Source: Torymus aiolomorphi (taxonomy: Eukaryota > Arthropoda > Insecta > Hymenoptera > Torymidae). Taken from it: 64,000 nt of DNA. The position numbers and the translations under genes are program-made. The DNA lies in contig CM070873.1 of the NCBI GenBank assembly GCA_036365515.1, positions 226,935,876-226,999,875 of the forward strand, in the 5' to 3' direction. How positions within the stretch are numbered: the first letter of the stretch is position 1; each line of letters opens with the position of its first letter. Below the pieces are notes generated by a model, which was given only the letters and a program-made list of their open reading frames with translations, was not told the DNA's origin and made no database searches. This document shows positions 1 through 15,045 of this stretch, piece after piece.

Positions 1-3000
1 AATCTGATTTTACTTCTTATCCGTACGATCAAATAATCCCAACTCCTTCGCACCGCGCGTACGCATTTACCGCCTCTAATCCAGCCCCCCGCCTCCTCAT
101 TCCCCCGCAACCTAAGACAAACCCAAACGCCTGCGCCGTCGCGCTAAAAAAAGACGACAAGAAGAATTCGAAAAACGAAGGAGCGCGCGCGCTCGCGCCG
201 TGAGCCGGAGAATGAAATTTAAGAGAAAGGAGAAAGAGGGAGAGAGAGAGAAACAGAAAGGAAGGGGAGTCCCAAGCGCGCAATAATCAGGCATAAGCGC
301 GCGCTCGCGCGAGTGGCGCGGTCGTCGGATGCATAGAATGCCGGGTAATGAGGTGGAGCCGACTGCTCTCCTCCGAGGCCGCACCCTTTGCGCCGGCCGA
401 CCCACCTCTGCGTTGTCGCAGCCGCCGTCGTTGTCGCCGTTGCGGAGACGACGGCAGCTGCCGCGACGCGGACGGATTGCGACACGCCGATTTTATGCGC
501 GCGCGCGCGCGGAGAGAGAGAGAGAGAGAACTGGGTTTCGGAGGGAGGAAGGAATTCGCGATTTTTGAGGTGACACGCCGCGCTTTTGTCGAGCGCCTGT
601 GACGAGTGATTTTATGAGAATGCGGTGGGACGTGCGCGCCCTGTCGTTTTCGGATTCCAGAAGAGTTAGTGTTGCCTCATGGGATAAATCAATTTTCTAT
701 TTTTAGATGGAAGACATTGTTTAGTGAGCTTTGCAAGGGATTATCGGACGTCTGTGAGAGACTTTATTACTTCGAGCTAAATTGCAACATATTACTTTTC
801 TAATTTTTCAGAGAGTGGAACAAAACAGTTATATACGTATTTTTATTGGAATATTAATTTGAAATATTTTAATGGTTTATTGTTAATCTTATAATAAATG
901 CCTCTTTAAGAAAAAAGACAAAAAGACCGATTTTGATAAGCTGACTGTAATTACTTTCGAAAAAAAAGCAATCATATTCGTCGCAGAAGTATTTATAAAT
1001 TTATGTGTTTAAAATAAAATATGTCACTACAGGTTCCTGCGAAAATTTTAATGCGGCAAAGTATAAACGTTTAAAGAAATACCGAGCGTCAATAATTATT
1101 GAACATTTTTTAACATCATGCTTTACATATTAAAATAAGTAACGACTAACAAAAACTGTAAGAATCTCTATAGCAGATACCCATGACATAATATTTACAT
1201 TACTGTTAGAAATCCATTCCATCACATAAATGCATACAGAAAATAACAATATCATTTACTTAAGCATCTTCAATTTCTCAATACCACAAAACAGAATTCC
1301 AAGATCGTCGGAACTATACATACCAGCTTACCCGTTCAAGAATCCCCGATTCAATCTCGCGCTTCTGTATACATCCTGGGTACAGCGGAGAAAAAGCAGT
1401 CTCGTATCTCGAATGCGCGCGTTTGTCAACTTTATGGCTTAATATGCGAGACCCGGTGACGCGGATGCGCCAGAGAAAAACACGTAATGTCATAATTCTG
1501 GGAGGCTAATGGCAGAAAAACGGCGAGACCGTCGTTCCGTTCTCCCGGGAGTAGTCAGCTGCGACGAGAAGAGGGCTTTTTCGGATGATATGTAATTTAT
1601 AAGCGGTAGCAAATTGTTTTGCGAGCTTCCACCGGTGGTTCTACGGTATTATGCTTATAGAAGTATACGCGACCGAGATTTCAAAGTATTCTGATTAGAT
1701 TGTTAGATTTTTCATCATGAATGAAATTTCTATTTATTCATCTACTGCAGCTTCAATCTAATACATGTTGATAACATTTATAAATTATGGTTTAATTAAA
1801 TAAGCAAACAGCAGCAACCTCATATGTCTAGATTAACTTGTTCGCGTCAATTTGTATAACATTTTGTTGAACACTATTATAAACTAGAGTAAATTGTTAT
1901 CGATGAAAGTCAAAATTTTATGACCCTTAAATAAAAAAATTATCATCTGCATTAACATATGGAGCAACCGTAAACAAAATGTACATACATACATTCACAA
2001 CAAAGTATAAGTCACGGGCAGCGACCTCTAATCAACGGAGCATTCCAACGCCAGCTCACTCCACAAAATTTTCGGCACACTTCAAGACAGACACAAGGCC
2101 TCCACTTACATACTTACCGTCATTACAATACCCACACGCGCACGGATACTGCACACATACACACGGTCGCAATCATCATACACGCATATTATTCGTGCGC
2201 AGCTCGCCGGCGTTCGGTGCATGAATAAATACAAGAAGCGACCTTCAATCGGCTCGAGCGCGGCACCTCACCGGCCTTTTCGTATGTCTGACGGAGCGCG
2301 TCGCCCGGCAATACTTGATTGGCCGCCGCGGCGGCCCGAGAGCTTTGGAATATGTATGACGGTTATTACCGGGGGGGGGGGGGGGGGGAGACGTCGCCCG
2401 CTGCATATGCATAAGGGACTTACTTGCACCAAGTTGCCATTACCGTTCGACGGGAAACGTATATGGACAGGTTAGGGTGTGTAGTAGTGCGACGGGAAGA
2501 AGATCGGTGGTTTCGTTTCGGTCAGAACGATAAGTAAATGGGCTTGGAACTGGTGGGTGTAGAGAAAACCAAGTTTGATATAAGCAGTGATTGTCGGTAA
2601 GATTAAATTGAAGTATGCATGAGTATGTAATTTGAACCGCTGTATCAGAAGTACACATCAGATTTTCGCTTGAAGTACGGTCGTGATATCTCAATTGCAC
2701 TGTTTGCACTTGCCAAAGCGAACCGTTTTATTTATTTTCATATATAAATTTTCACCTGCCGTTTATCATTTACATTAAAAATACGTCCATATTTCATGCA
2801 GAATACATTTTAATACGCGCGTAAATTACATCCCACATATCGTGCTATTTCAGCATTAGCATTCAAAATAATGCGAAAGAATTCAAGGAGAGAGTGACCT
2901 AATATCAGATAAGATCGGTTCCGAATATTTCGTTACCTTTGGTAACTCCGAAATTACTTTTTCGCACTTCTTTCACAAAGAACTTTAAATATTCTGTATA

Positions 3001-6000
3001 TGCACCAGTGCCGTTTCCTTCTCGGAAATAATATACCCAACCTTGTCCGATATTAGGTGTCCTCTTGAGATTCAGTAAAATTTCGATTACGCTACAGGTT
3101 AAAATCAACTTTTAATTCACTTTGAGAGCACAATTGTTATTGTTAATTTTAAAATTTGTTATTTAAATAAGTATAATACCTACAGTGCAAGATTCAATTT
3201 GACGCCGTTAATTCTCAACAATATCAATTGCTTCGACATTAAGTCCGCAGCCGCACCCGCATAAGAAGTACACTTTTATACATTAAACGAAACACCATCA
3301 AAATTAACGACGCCCATAGCCCCGGCAAAAAGGGCCTCTTAAATCACACTTTGCACAAAAAGGCCGACACACCGAATAAGCGTAAAATATTAATTAGGAA
3401 AACAAGAGGCCGCCTAAGCCGCGCTGTTACCTCCATCACGAGTCGGCACAGAGGAAAAAAAACATTGAACGAGAGACAGAGAAAGCGAGGAGACAAAAGG
3501 GTATCGGAGGGGACCCCCGCAAAAAAGGTAGCTCAGAAGAAAGGAAGAAGAGTACATACAGGTATACATACGTATATACATATAGACGTACGCGAAGGAT
3601 AAGAATAAGAAGAGGAAGAGAAGGCAGAAGGGGATCGTCGACGAAAAAAGGAGGAGGAAGGAAGAGCGAGAGAGAGAAAGAGAGAGAGGCCTACATCGGG
3701 AGGGCAGCATCGCTAGCACCCCGCCCAACTCGAGTCGCCCACTGTCACCATTAATAATACGTCTCTCCCGCGCGCGCGCGCGCGTGATGTATCTCATCTC
3801 TCGACCTCTGCATATATGTGTGCGTGCGCTGGTGTGTCGTGGCGGCTTGTCGGTGTTTAGCCTTCGGTGTCGAGGATGTGCCTGGGAGGGGTCGCGCGCT
3901 CGCCCTTTTTTCTATACGCCGTATCTGTACACCACGTGCGTGTGGTCGACCTGAGTTTCTGCGTTGTAGCAAGAGAGAGCAAGAGAGAGAGAGGGATATT
4001 GGGCTAAGGTCGTAATGACGGTGATTATGGTAATGGGCGATTTTTCCAGCCAACAGGCGAGAGCGCAAACGAGGGGAAAAGGAGGTTAGGGGATGGGCGT
4101 GAAAGCGCGAGAGAGTGCTTCGAATTTCCCGCGCGTGGCACGCCTGCGCGCTTGCGGTGGACGACGACGCGCGCTGATTTCTGTTATTTGCGAGTTAGCG
4201 GTCGCGGCCAGCGTGACGATGCCGAGAGAGTACGTATTTTGAAAAGTTTGTTTCTGTGTTTGCTTTTGGATGGTATTGGTTTAGATATTTCTATTTTAAT
4301 TTCTTTAATGAAAAGAAGAGAATGGGTATAAACAATAAAGTTAAGCTGATTTTAATGAATTTTATTTCAGTGGAAATTATTCGATGCTTGTACATGAATT
4401 TTTAATTCGTTGCAGAGTTTTATAATGACGCATGAATAATAAACAAGTCCTTGTTCATTAATACCCGTAAATTAATAAAGAGGTGTACCTTCGGCGAGCA
4501 GCACAAGCGTTTAACCGAGATAAAGTAATCTCCGTAAGAACAATGAGCCTTCACTTTTTGTTTTGCGCGTGCGCGCGCGCGCGCGCAACACATGAGTATC
4601 CCTCAATTTTAATGAGGTGATCTTATATAAAATAAATGAGAAGTAAATGCATTACTTTTTTTGAGTGAATTATCGCCGCGCCGAAGGTGGCAATTGGATT
4701 ATTCATTCAAGGTTGATGATCAAGCGTCGAGTCATATGCTCCTCATATACGAAGCTCTCGTGTGCTACACATTTAACAATTAGAAATTTATGCTCGAGGT
4801 GTGAAAATGACTAGTCTATATGTTAATGCATTTAGATTTTCTATTTAAATAAGACCGTGATTCTTCAAAATGGCGATATAAATTATCAGAAAAGTTATTC
4901 AAGATAAAGGCAAAAATGGTCGATGTGACAAAAGTGCAGGTTTGATAAGTTACTGTTGATACAGAAGATACCTTTATATTGGTTATTGGTAGTAATTAGT
5001 TATTACTTAATCGTTGAATTTTTACAATAATTGTGCTTCAAATAAACGAGTACTACTATTATATAAGCCATATTAATCGCTGATACTTTTATAAATACTA
5101 AGGATAACTCTTCTGTAACGAGGGGATGAATTTATAAAACAGAGTATACGTAAACACGTGTTTAAACACTTGCTCGGCACGCTAAAACCACAAATACGCA
5201 CCAATTTTCGCATAAGAAGCTCGCACAGTACTCGGCAATTAATGCGAACTCTCGAGTGGGCATTAAAAATGTATTACATTAAATTACGCGTATAATACGA
5301 ATCAGCTCAGCCTCGCACCTCCCGGCACGTATAATATCCTTCCTCGCCTACAGCACACGCAACCGCACGTCCAGCTCTCGCACTCGCGCAAGAAACATTC
5401 ACGCAAGAAAGAACAACCTCATTAGCTTCTCTCGCGAGCTATATACCCACACACACACAGAGACAGCTCGCGCGCGAGTGACTCGATTTTCGCGAGAAAA
5501 ATCCTTACGTAATCCTTTTCACGGTGACACACACACACACACACACACATAGACACGGACATTGTTATGGGAGGGAAAAAAGTGCAGGATCCGCGCCTTT
5601 CTCAATTTTCCCAGGTGCGTCGCTATACGCACCTAGTTTATTACACCCGCGCAGTGCCGCCACTGCTTCTCGCAAAGGCAGCCGCCGCGGCCCTCCTTAG
5701 TCGGGTCAGTCTAGCATGAAAACGACGTCCGTGCAGAAGACGAAGAAGAAGGTTTCGTCTCGCTGCGCGAGGTTCCGTTTTACGCCCGCGCGCGCCCGAC
5801 TTCTATATATGTATATATATACACACGCGGGGGCAGGAGAGCGTCGCATTAACTCGCCGGAATATCTATTCCTCCTCATCTACTCTTCTTTCCTCGTTGC
5901 GTTTTTTGTTTTTGTTTTTTCATTCATTTTCTGCCGACACCGCGTCGTTAGTCCTGCGCGCACGGCTCTATATACACTTATACTCTTTTTTCACTCTACT

Positions 6001-7925
6001 GTTGCGCGCGTGCGAGCTTCCTCCGCGCCACGCTTCGTTTCAGCGTAACGGGAGACGGGCATTTGCATAATCTATTTTTTCGAGGTGTCACGATCGCGCG
6101 CGCCACGATGTGTATCGATGCTCTCTTCTAGGCGGTGATTATAGAGCTGAGACGCGGCTTTCGAGGGGTGACGAGAAGGAGAGAGTGTTGGTGATGTTGC
6201 GCGAATTCCTATATAGACTACACGAGAGGTGTGTTTTTGCCGCGCGATCGATCTTCCGAGCGGGTCGCGCCCCTGGATTTGTTTTGCAAAAACTTTGTTG
6301 GCGTGGTTCTGCGGTGTAGGTACATCGGTTAGGAGTGTTTCATCTCTCGCTGTGCTTTCACTATTTTTGTACACGGGTGTAAAAAAATTTGTACGATGAA
6401 GGCTTTTAACGCGAGTAAACTGCCAATACCAAGATTTATAGGCGCATTCAATTTTTGCGTATATTCTTTAATATATGTTCATAGAAGATAATTTTAACGT
6501 TATTTTTTATGGAATAATTAGTTCAAGTTGTATTTGAATATCATAGTAATTTAAACGTTCTTCTAGGCCCAAAGTTATTTTGCAGCTTTGGAAATGTTAA
6601 TAATTCCCAATAGAACGACGCAAATATAAATAACTTGTATTACCTTTCTTTGCTAAAGATATACATATCTAAAGCTATTTTTACCGACATATTAAAACTA
6701 AATACTAGTCGGAGGTGAAAATAATTGAATGCAAACGTGTATACGTCTGATGTATCCACTCGAAGTAGATAATGCCTGGGATCAGTAAGACGACGCACAC
6801 ACACACACACACACATATACGAAGCCTCGCGCAGTTTCCGTGAATCTCCCCATTGGCGCAACATATACTCTGAAAATTATGTCCATTAGCTAATAAGCTA
6901 CCATCGGCGATATTACAGAAATGCTGAAAACGATCGTTAACGCATTAATCGGCCGCGATTAAATACAACCTCACGCCAAGGCTATAGAGCTCTGAGCGAG
7001 CGAGCGCGCGCGTCAAGGCGAGCCATCCGCGATTATAACAAGCTCGGCCGCGTTTAAACGCACACTTTTTGCGCGCGAGCATGCGCGCAGCGAAGAAACC
7101 TTTTGCACCTATAAGCGCGAAATTGAAAAGGACGCGCGGGTGTACATATATATAACGCCTAATGAACCTTTCATCGCGAAAATTGCATGCTTAGAGCCAC
7201 CTCGTACGTATAAACGCTATCGCGTATCCCCGGCTAAAACAGCGTAATGATCGACGCGAGACGCGCGCGAAGGATTACGGATGGCGGCGGCAATGCGCGC
7301 ACTTAGCCTCCGTGTTTACGTTTATAATACACATATACGTGCGAGAGAGCGCGCGAGCTCGCAGGCGACATAATAATACGTCGGCGGCGCTTCGCGCGAT
7401 TAAACCGCAATCACGTTTTCGCGCTCGCGTACCTCTATATGTGTGTACATATACCTGCGCGAGCGCTTATTATTACGAACGCGGCATGTGCACTGCTGCT
7501 GCCGCCGCCGCCTGTGTGTGCATGCGATTAAAGTCGGCCCGTAAACGCATATAAGCATCGTTCGCGATCGCTTTTACTCGGCTGCACACACACATACGCG
7601 TGTGTTTAAGAACGAATGGTATATGTATTGCGGTAGGCGAGCGCGCATGTATTATCGCACATCAACTTTGACACTCGCGCCGGAGCAAGAGCGAGAGAAA
7701 GAGAGAAAGAGACGTCAGCCGGGCTCGACGATCTTTCGTCTTCGTGTACTTATGCCATTTGCTCTTGGGGTCTTGTTCCTTCTCTTGGCTTGCTTATTGC
7801 CGCGGACTTTATTATGAGCTCCTGTGTTGGGCGATCTTGTTGCTCTCGGAAAGTGTGGGTTGATATTAATGAAAATTGAATCTGACGAGTAATTTTAAAA
7901 AGAATATTCTTATTCGTTAAGTATT
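1..7925. other. Non-coding mosaic of AT-rich DNA and CpG islands
   Basis: No supportable exon. GC-rich islands with (GA)n, (CG)n and CA tracts occur near 180-600, 2160-2420, 3640-4240, 5320-6350 and 6960-7850; between them the DNA is AT-rich. Open frames in the islands are long because stop codons are AT-rich. If the first Sox exons lie further left, this is Sox intron or upstream regulatory DNA. Confidence 0.6.
2371..2388 (+). repeat. G18 homopolymer
   Basis: Eighteen consecutive G follow a CpG-rich patch that includes the 16-bp palindrome GGCCGCCGCGGCGGCC (about 2320). Could fold as a G-quadruplex on the + strand. Another G run of about 12 is at 58809-58820. Confidence 0.9.
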
Positions 7926-8117
7926 CACTGTTAAAAATTTGTTGAAATTTAAGATAAAGTCTGTAATAAAATTCAATATTTGTATTAAATGTCAGTTAAA
8001 TTTAACTAAAATTTAATAAAACTTTTGAAGTTTCAGTTAAATTTAACTGAAATTTAATAAAAAATTTGAAGTTTTATTACAGAATTTATCTTAAATTTCA
8101 GAAAATTTTTAACAGTG
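7926..8117. mobile_element. 192-bp MITE with 46-bp terminal inverted repeats
   Basis: 7926-7971 (beginning CACTGTTAAAAATTT) and 8072-8117 (ending AATTTTTAACAGTG) are inverted copies matching at 43 of 46 positions. Between them a ~42-bp unit containing AGTTAAATTTAACT is duplicated head to tail. The CACTG ends resemble CACTA/Chapaev-type DNA transposons, but no clear target duplication is visible, so the superfamily is uncertain. Confidence 0.8.
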
Positions 8118-8652
8118 TTCGTATACACTTAAATAACAATGTTTCGATATAATAATATACTCAATAGCAATACCATACTTTTTCCAAATATTATACATTT
8201 TTATACGTAAAAATTCCTTATTTAATATTCTCGACATATGCAACAGTTAAATAACGTATCCACAAGTACTAATTTACCAAAAGCTCTTTAATTTCGTTTA
8301 ATTAAAAGCTCACAAATCACGAGCCACCATAATTATCCTGCCCCCTGGAAAGGAAGGCTCATCGTCCGCACCAACTCTCAATCCAGCATCTCGATCTCTC
8401 CCCGTGCAATATTCGTGCAAATTTCATTAGTCGCTGCACCCACACACACACACTCGCACAAACACAGCTCATTCTCCGAACGCTTTCGTCTCTTCATTTC
8501 CTCCGCCGCCTCTTTCTCTCCTTCTCTTATATCTCTTCTCTTTTCCCTCCTCCTTGCGAATCGCGATGTCGATACACACACACACAGTCGGCGAGCACGG
8601 CGGGCATTATGCCGAGTCCCCGCCGGTAAGCGCACATTTATATATACACACA

Positions 8653-8675
8653 CATATATATATATATATATATAT

Positions 8676-8731
<56 letters not shown>
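8653..8731. repeat. (TA)n and (CA)n microsatellite
   Basis: An alternating TA tract is followed by more than 25 CA units. It creates long Thr/His or Cys/Val frames that are not genes. Confidence 0.95.
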
Positions 8732-8733
<2 letters not shown>

Positions 8734-10244
8734 CCGTGTGGGCACACGTGGCAGCGACGGCGGCGTGGCCTACTGCGCGGCGATAATCTTGATGGATCGC
8801 CCCGTGCGCGCGCTGCAGAATCGCCGGGATGAGAAACAAGTCTGTTTATACATCGCGCGCGCCCGCCGCTAATTCAGTTATGAGCTGCTGCTGCCGCTGC
8901 TACTGCAGTTGCGGTTGCGCGATGACTTTTGTCACGGTAAGAGAGAGAAAGAGAAAAGGGCCGTTTGCTCGTTGGTCTCTTTTTGCGGCTCTTTTTTTCC
9001 CAACGACGCGCGCAGGGGATTACATCCGTCGCTTGTTACGCGCGCGCGCTTGCGTTCGTTTGGATGATTTCGCGTTAGGTTTTTTTGTGCTTTTGTTGAG
9101 AGGATAAGGCTTGTTGCTGCGATGGCAGTTGACGTATAGCTTCGAATGACTTTATTCGAGCGATTCGAAAGAGAGAGAGAGAGGGCTTGTTGGTTCTGAT
9201 TATGATTGCTATACTGAGTCAGTGATTATTTTGATGTTTTACGTTAACGATGATGTATGACTTTCTTCCTGTTTCAATAACAATCGGGGATTTAAAAAAT
9301 CATCATGTTAAAAGCAAACATTAGATTAACACAATAAGAATTTTTAAAGAAAAGGTCATTAATAAAAATTTTAATCGTAATATTGATTTGAAAAATATGT
9401 TTTTTTTAATTATTAATTGAAATAATGTTGACTTCCTCATTGTTTTATATTTATTGTCAATTATATACATTAATAAATGAATTACATTATTACGCATTAT
9501 ATATTCGAATTTTATATAAAGGCGAAAAACAATAATTAAGTTTTTTTCAACTCTTGTTCACGAACTCGTTTATAACGGACGGTTACTCATTATCTTACGT
9601 AAAATTCCGTTTTTTTTTGCAGACGACGAAAAATGAACGAAAAAGGAAGAGAGAATGTTTTGCCGTCGAACACAATGTTTCATAAGCACGAAAACGGAAA
9701 GCCACCCGTCGATGACTCATCCCGCACGTATATATACATACATAAAACAGCGCGCGACACTCGCGTCACGTTGCGCATAGAGTCGTCGTCGAGCGACGAG
9801 CTTTGCGCGTTCGCTATACTTATATGCGCTATAGCAAAAGAAATCGGGCGTTTTAATGAAAATTAATCGCGGTGAGCGGGAGACACCGTAAATCTCGAGC
9901 CGCAAAATCGTGTATACGGGGGCAGCGAGCGAGAGTATAATAACCACATTAAAAAGAAATAACGAAATAATAATAAACGATACGCGTGCGCGAGCGCGCG
10001 TGTGCGGCGAAAAGGAGAAAATAAAGTACAAAGAGCGATATCCCCCGCGCGCGTAAAAGCAAAAAGGAGAAAGGAGGCGAAGGGAGATAACAGTTATTGC
10101 ATTGCGGTGCATTGTACTTTGTTCTCTCTTTCTCTCTCTCTCTCCCGGGAGAGCACAATTTATTCGCGCGCACGCGATCATCACTCCGCCGCATTTCGCT
10201 TCCTCGAGGAGACGACTCTTTCTCTTTCTTCGTCTATTCCTTTT

Positions 10245-10400
<156 letters not shown>

Positions 10401-13400
10401 CGCCTCTCTCATCCCGCTCTATACGGAGAGTAGAGTTCGTGTGTCGGTGTGCATGAATCGGCGGCGCGTGGTGTTGGTGCAATCGTAGGAGGATGTCTTC
10501 CTATTATATGCTTCGTAACTCTCTACCGTCCCTCTCTCTCTCTCTCTCTCTCTCGCTCTCCCTCTCTCTTTCTGCGTTTCTACACGGACTATCACGCCCA
10601 TTTTAACTATATCCTTTCGGTGCCAGAAGTAATGCTCGCGCGTGCGAGCGCTCCTTTGGTCCTCTCTGTGCGAGTGCGTATTGCATTAGAGTAAAAGGTG
10701 CCAATCGTATCTAGTGGTGCTCTATACCTAAATTTAATTCCTATTAGATGGTAATGGATTTTCTATGATATATTAAAATCATCTTTGTATTCTTAATATA
10801 TTTTCAGAAATTAGAGGCTATTAAAATATGCTAAATTGTATATTATTTCGTTTTTGTGATATCATCAAAATACTTATATATGATATAATTAATATTATTA
10901 TCAAGACCAAATTATACTTTAGAAACGCACAAAGCAATCTTGCATCAAAAATAATGATAGTTCGCCTTCCAAAAGATGCTAGAGAAAGTGGTATATAGGT
11001 GTCAGAAGTGTCTGTTTGAGTTAGAATTTTGACACGCCCAGTTAAGGGTTAGTCATAGATCATTCATAGGCACACATAGCCGACATATTGAGGCGTAGCT
11101 GCGATATATGACTCATCATTATTTAAAAAAAAAATCTCGAGTATTTGTAAATTGTAACTTATGGTGTGTTTCGTAAAAGCAAAGTTCAGACATTACGTGG
11201 GCATAGCACAAATAAAAAAACCAACAAAATTAAATATTTCACAATAGCTGATATTGTTATATATAATATCATTATTTAGTTTGGAAAAATCTTTCAAATT
11301 TTTTTTTTTTTTTTACCTATGTATTAAACATAGGTTAATTTTGGTTTTATATTGATTTCTTCATCGCCAACAATAGTCTTGTGCCATATTATACTAATGA
11401 CACGATTCGGCCCTCTCCTCACCACATAAATCAACACTTCCGACCCCGAAATTCCAACCCCCAAATTTCCGCCACACCCAGTGCACATGCGCATATTGAG
11501 CGCAACAGCTAGTCCCAACGTTCTCGCTCGCTTATTATCATCATCGCGGCGGCCCTCATTAAGTCGCCGTATACGAAACCGCGCAAGGCCAAATTCCGCG
11601 AAGCGCCCTCGCTTATTACCACTGCGCTCGCGCGCGCGGACGAAATCACCTCCGCCATATACGATCACCCGCACACGCTCGGAATGCATCGCGACAAAAG
11701 GCGATACGAGGATCAACGAACGATGCACGCTTTTTTTAATCGGATGCAGAGGCTCGTTCTTGGAAAGGAGCCGACGCCCGCGCTCGATCCTTATATTAAT
11801 TCGCGTGCAAGCGACAGAGAGCGCGAGAGAGAAAGAAAGAAATTCGTTCGCGCAACGCGACCGGCTTGGTATGCGCGCCGCGAATTGTATATTATATGCG
11901 GCCGCGAAAGTCATAACCGTGCGAGCGAGCGTGCGATATATGCCAGACACACGCGAATGGACTCGCGATCGCTTGATTTAATGACTCGTCTTCGCCTCGT
12001 CGTCGTCCTTTTTGTCCCCTCTCTTATATACCCTCCCTCTCGCGTTATCTTTCGCTCTGCGATGCGTCAATTCGGTCGTCGTCGCTGTTTCATTGCGCGT
12101 CGCACGTTGGAATGTGCCGCGACAGAGCCAGACGTCGCGACGGTGCCGCCAAAGTCGATGAATCGCGCTATACCGACGGCGGCGTGCATTTCGCGCTATT
12201 CATACTCCCGCGCGCGCACGCGGTTTTCCAAGCCCGAGCCCCAGGAAATCCGCTCGCGCCGCGCTCACTCCGTTCGTTTGTTATGGATATGGAGAATGTT
12301 TATTCATATTTTTTATAGCACTGGCGCGTGTTGAATTGATGCTGAATTGATTTTTTACGAGGGAGTGCCAAAGTTTTTTTATCGTTTTTGTGCATTTTAT
12401 AATTTTGTGTCAGCGGTTGTTTTTTCACATTTTTTTTTTTATTTATTTTTAGATTTTAAAAGGCAAAAATTCAACACTGATAAATTAGTTTCATCATATT
12501 CTCTCTCATTACAAAAAATTATTTAACATTCACCTATACGTCAACTAAAGAAATCGATTACTTTAATTTGATTAAAATGGATCATTATAATATCATAAAA
12601 TTTGCGAAACAATATTTCCTTTATGAATTAATAGCGAGATTGATATATTCAAATATATAATTAAAAAATTGAATTCTATTTCCAAACAAAGTCCTTGACA
12701 ATACAATAATTTCCCCAACAAAGCCTATCGCGCAATCGCATAAGCGCATTATTATCCCCCAGCCAATTAGAACTTTCCACCTGCGCCATCGCGCAATCCG
12801 CGATCCCGCAAAAATCCTTTCGAGCGCATGCGGCATATATATACACGCACGCGCGTGCAACTCCTCCTCGAAATCCCTCCTCGCTCTCGGCGAGACAACG
12901 ATCGAAAAATCGCATCGCGGGGTCTCCGCGTCCCTCGCGCACACGCGGGGCGAACGCACACGTAATCGAAAGGTGTATCGCACTCTCTCGAGAAGGAGAG
13001 AGAGACAGCCTCGGCTAATCCATAAGGCATTTACCGCTGCGCCCGCCGCAGGGCATCGCGCGGGCCATTTTCCATTTTGCATTCCCCTCCGCCCCCGTGC
13101 CGCGCACTCGCGCTAGCCTACGCGCGTAGGTATATATAACATAATGCAGAGAGTGAGAGAGTCCCCCTTTCCAGCGAAGAAAGGACGAGCGCGAGCGGGC
13201 GCGATCGAGAGCGCGCGCGCGCTTTATTTGCTTGCAATATCGATCGGGGAGAGATGGCGAAATGCTCTGTAGTGGAGCGGAGCGATAGTTCTTTGAGCGA
13301 GCCGCGAGCGAGAATATGCACCGAGGTATATATAAGGATGATGGCCGGACGGCTCTCGGAGAAAGGGCTTAGATTATTGGACTTAGAGAGTGCGCGCGTG

Positions 13401-14196
13401 GGTGGGAGCCGTTTTGAATGTTGCGCGCTGCGAAAATGCAAAAAGATGCTGTACGGTATTTTAAATGAGCGTCGGGCTACGAGCTATTTTAGGAAATTGA
13501 AACGATGATCGGCTTTGCTTGGATCGAGTATAAACTGTAACGTAGCTACGAATAAAACTAATTCGGTCATAGTTGAGGATATGTTATCTTTCAGTGTTAC
13601 ATTTTATTTATTTGAGACATAAATGATTAAATATCTGAGAACTTCACTATTTATCAAATATTTCGAATACTTCCTAAGTTATTGTTATTTTTAATAAACT
13701 AGCTAAATCCTCGCTCCATGTACATTTTTTATTAAACGTGCTAGAATAATTTATACTATAGATACCATTTCTGACCTTTTCTTAGCTTTAGTCAATTGTA
13801 ATTTTACAACGAAAACCTAGCAAATTAACTAGATTCAACACAGATCGGTTTATTACCTACTCTGAGCCTAGTAATTTTACATAGATACTTTTTACAGTGT
13901 ACGCTCTTGAATAAAAAATCTTTACATGAGAGTTCAAATTATCAAAAATCAACGAAGATATTTTTTTGAAAATTAATTTCTCACAAAGAAAGAATTATGA
14001 CGGTGTAATAAGTTTTGACATACATATATAATATGTATTATAAATAAACTTGTGTTCATTTCTTTTTAATTTGTATCGTAAATAATAGTTTTATTGCAAA
14101 AATTCATTGGCAACTTTTTTTTCTTCAAAAGTGTATCGAAGGGTTCAATTATTTGATAATGCAAAAATCATTTACAAAATATAACGAAGAAATTCC

Positions 14197-14280
14197 ATAA
14201 TATTATTGATAAATAGTATATTGTTATTAATACTATAAATAATATTATTGATAAATAGTGTATTTTTATTAATACTTTTT
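14197..14280. repeat. Tandem duplication of a ~42-bp AT-rich unit
   Basis: TAATATTATTGATAAATAGT occurs twice about 42 bases apart, followed each time by a TATT...TTATTAATACT segment. Simple local duplication. Confidence 0.6.
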
Positions 14281-14329
14281 ATACAATGAACTATTAATTT
14301 TAACACATTTTCGTCAATCTTAACCCCTG

Positions 14330-14397
14330 AACTGGCAATGGATCATTGCCACGTACGTATACATAAAAAAGTCGCACCAAAACTGGCAATGGATCAT
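14330..14397. repeat. Short direct repeat, 51-bp period
   Basis: The 17-mer AACTGGCAATGGATCAT occurs at 14330-14346 and 14381-14397, just left of the palindromic element. It may be a remnant of a neighbouring repeat or a small tandem duplication. Confidence 0.6.
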
Positions 14398-14472
14398 ATA
14401 TGAGGATATTCTGTTTGTCCACACTTATAGAGGGTTCAAAAAAAAAGAAAAAAAATTTGAAGGCACACCTTC

Positions 14473-15045
14473 GCGACAAGTTTCTTCTCATTCTATAGGT
14501 CATAAAATATACGAAAAAAAATTCGTGACATTAGAAAACGGTCTTGTAACACCGTTTTAGAAAAAAATCCATTTTTCTTATGGAAATTTAACATGGGAAA
14601 AATGGACGAAAAGTAGCCACTGGTGATGAGCCAATAGTAAGCTTTTAAATGTGCCAACAAATGTTCCACAAAAAAAAACGATTAAAGTAGAAGAAACGAG
14701 CTTTAATTTAAGCTAAAGATCGTTAAAATCGGTCGGTTCTGCGCAAAATTACTACGTAATTCAATCATTTTTGGTAATTTTTCGCGATTTTCAAATGCAC
14801 GTAACTTAAATTAAAGCTCGTTTCTTCTACTTTAATCGTTTTTTTTTGTGGAATATTTGTTGGTACATTTAAAAGCTTACTATTGGCTCATCACCAGTGA
14901 CTACTTTTCGTCCATTTTTCCATGTTAAATTTCCATAAGAAAAATGGATTTTTTTCTAAAACGGTGTCACAAGACCGTTTTCTAATGTTCAAGAGTTTTT
15001 TTAGTATATTGTATGATCTATAGAATGAGAAGAAACGCTTTGTAG
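14473..15045. mobile_element. ~570-bp near-palindromic foldback element
   Basis: Left arm about 14473-14712 and right arm about 14805-15045 are inverted copies with few mismatches; for example GAAACGAGCTTTAATTTAAG on the left returns inverted at 14805 onward, and TTTCTTCTCATTCTATAG returns near 15020. The 92-base centre is itself partly palindromic (GCGCAAAATTAC against GTAATTTTTCGCG). No reading frame of note. This is typical of a foldback or long-TIR MITE, and it ends 33 bases before the U2 copy. Confidence 0.8.

Noticed and set aside
2905..3108. - strand frame with mixed-sequence peptide (VYYFREGNGTGAY)
   Set aside because: Looks somewhat protein-like but I recognise no family, it has no good start, and no partner exons are seen; left uncalled.
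10940..11110. Mixed-sequence patch considered as a small RNA gene
   Set aside because: No box motifs, tRNA fold or known snRNA match could be shown by eye.
11324..12334. Overlapping ~210-codon frames on both strands
   Set aside because: GC-rich island with few stop codons; Arg/Ala/Ser-rich on both strands with no motif or splice pattern.
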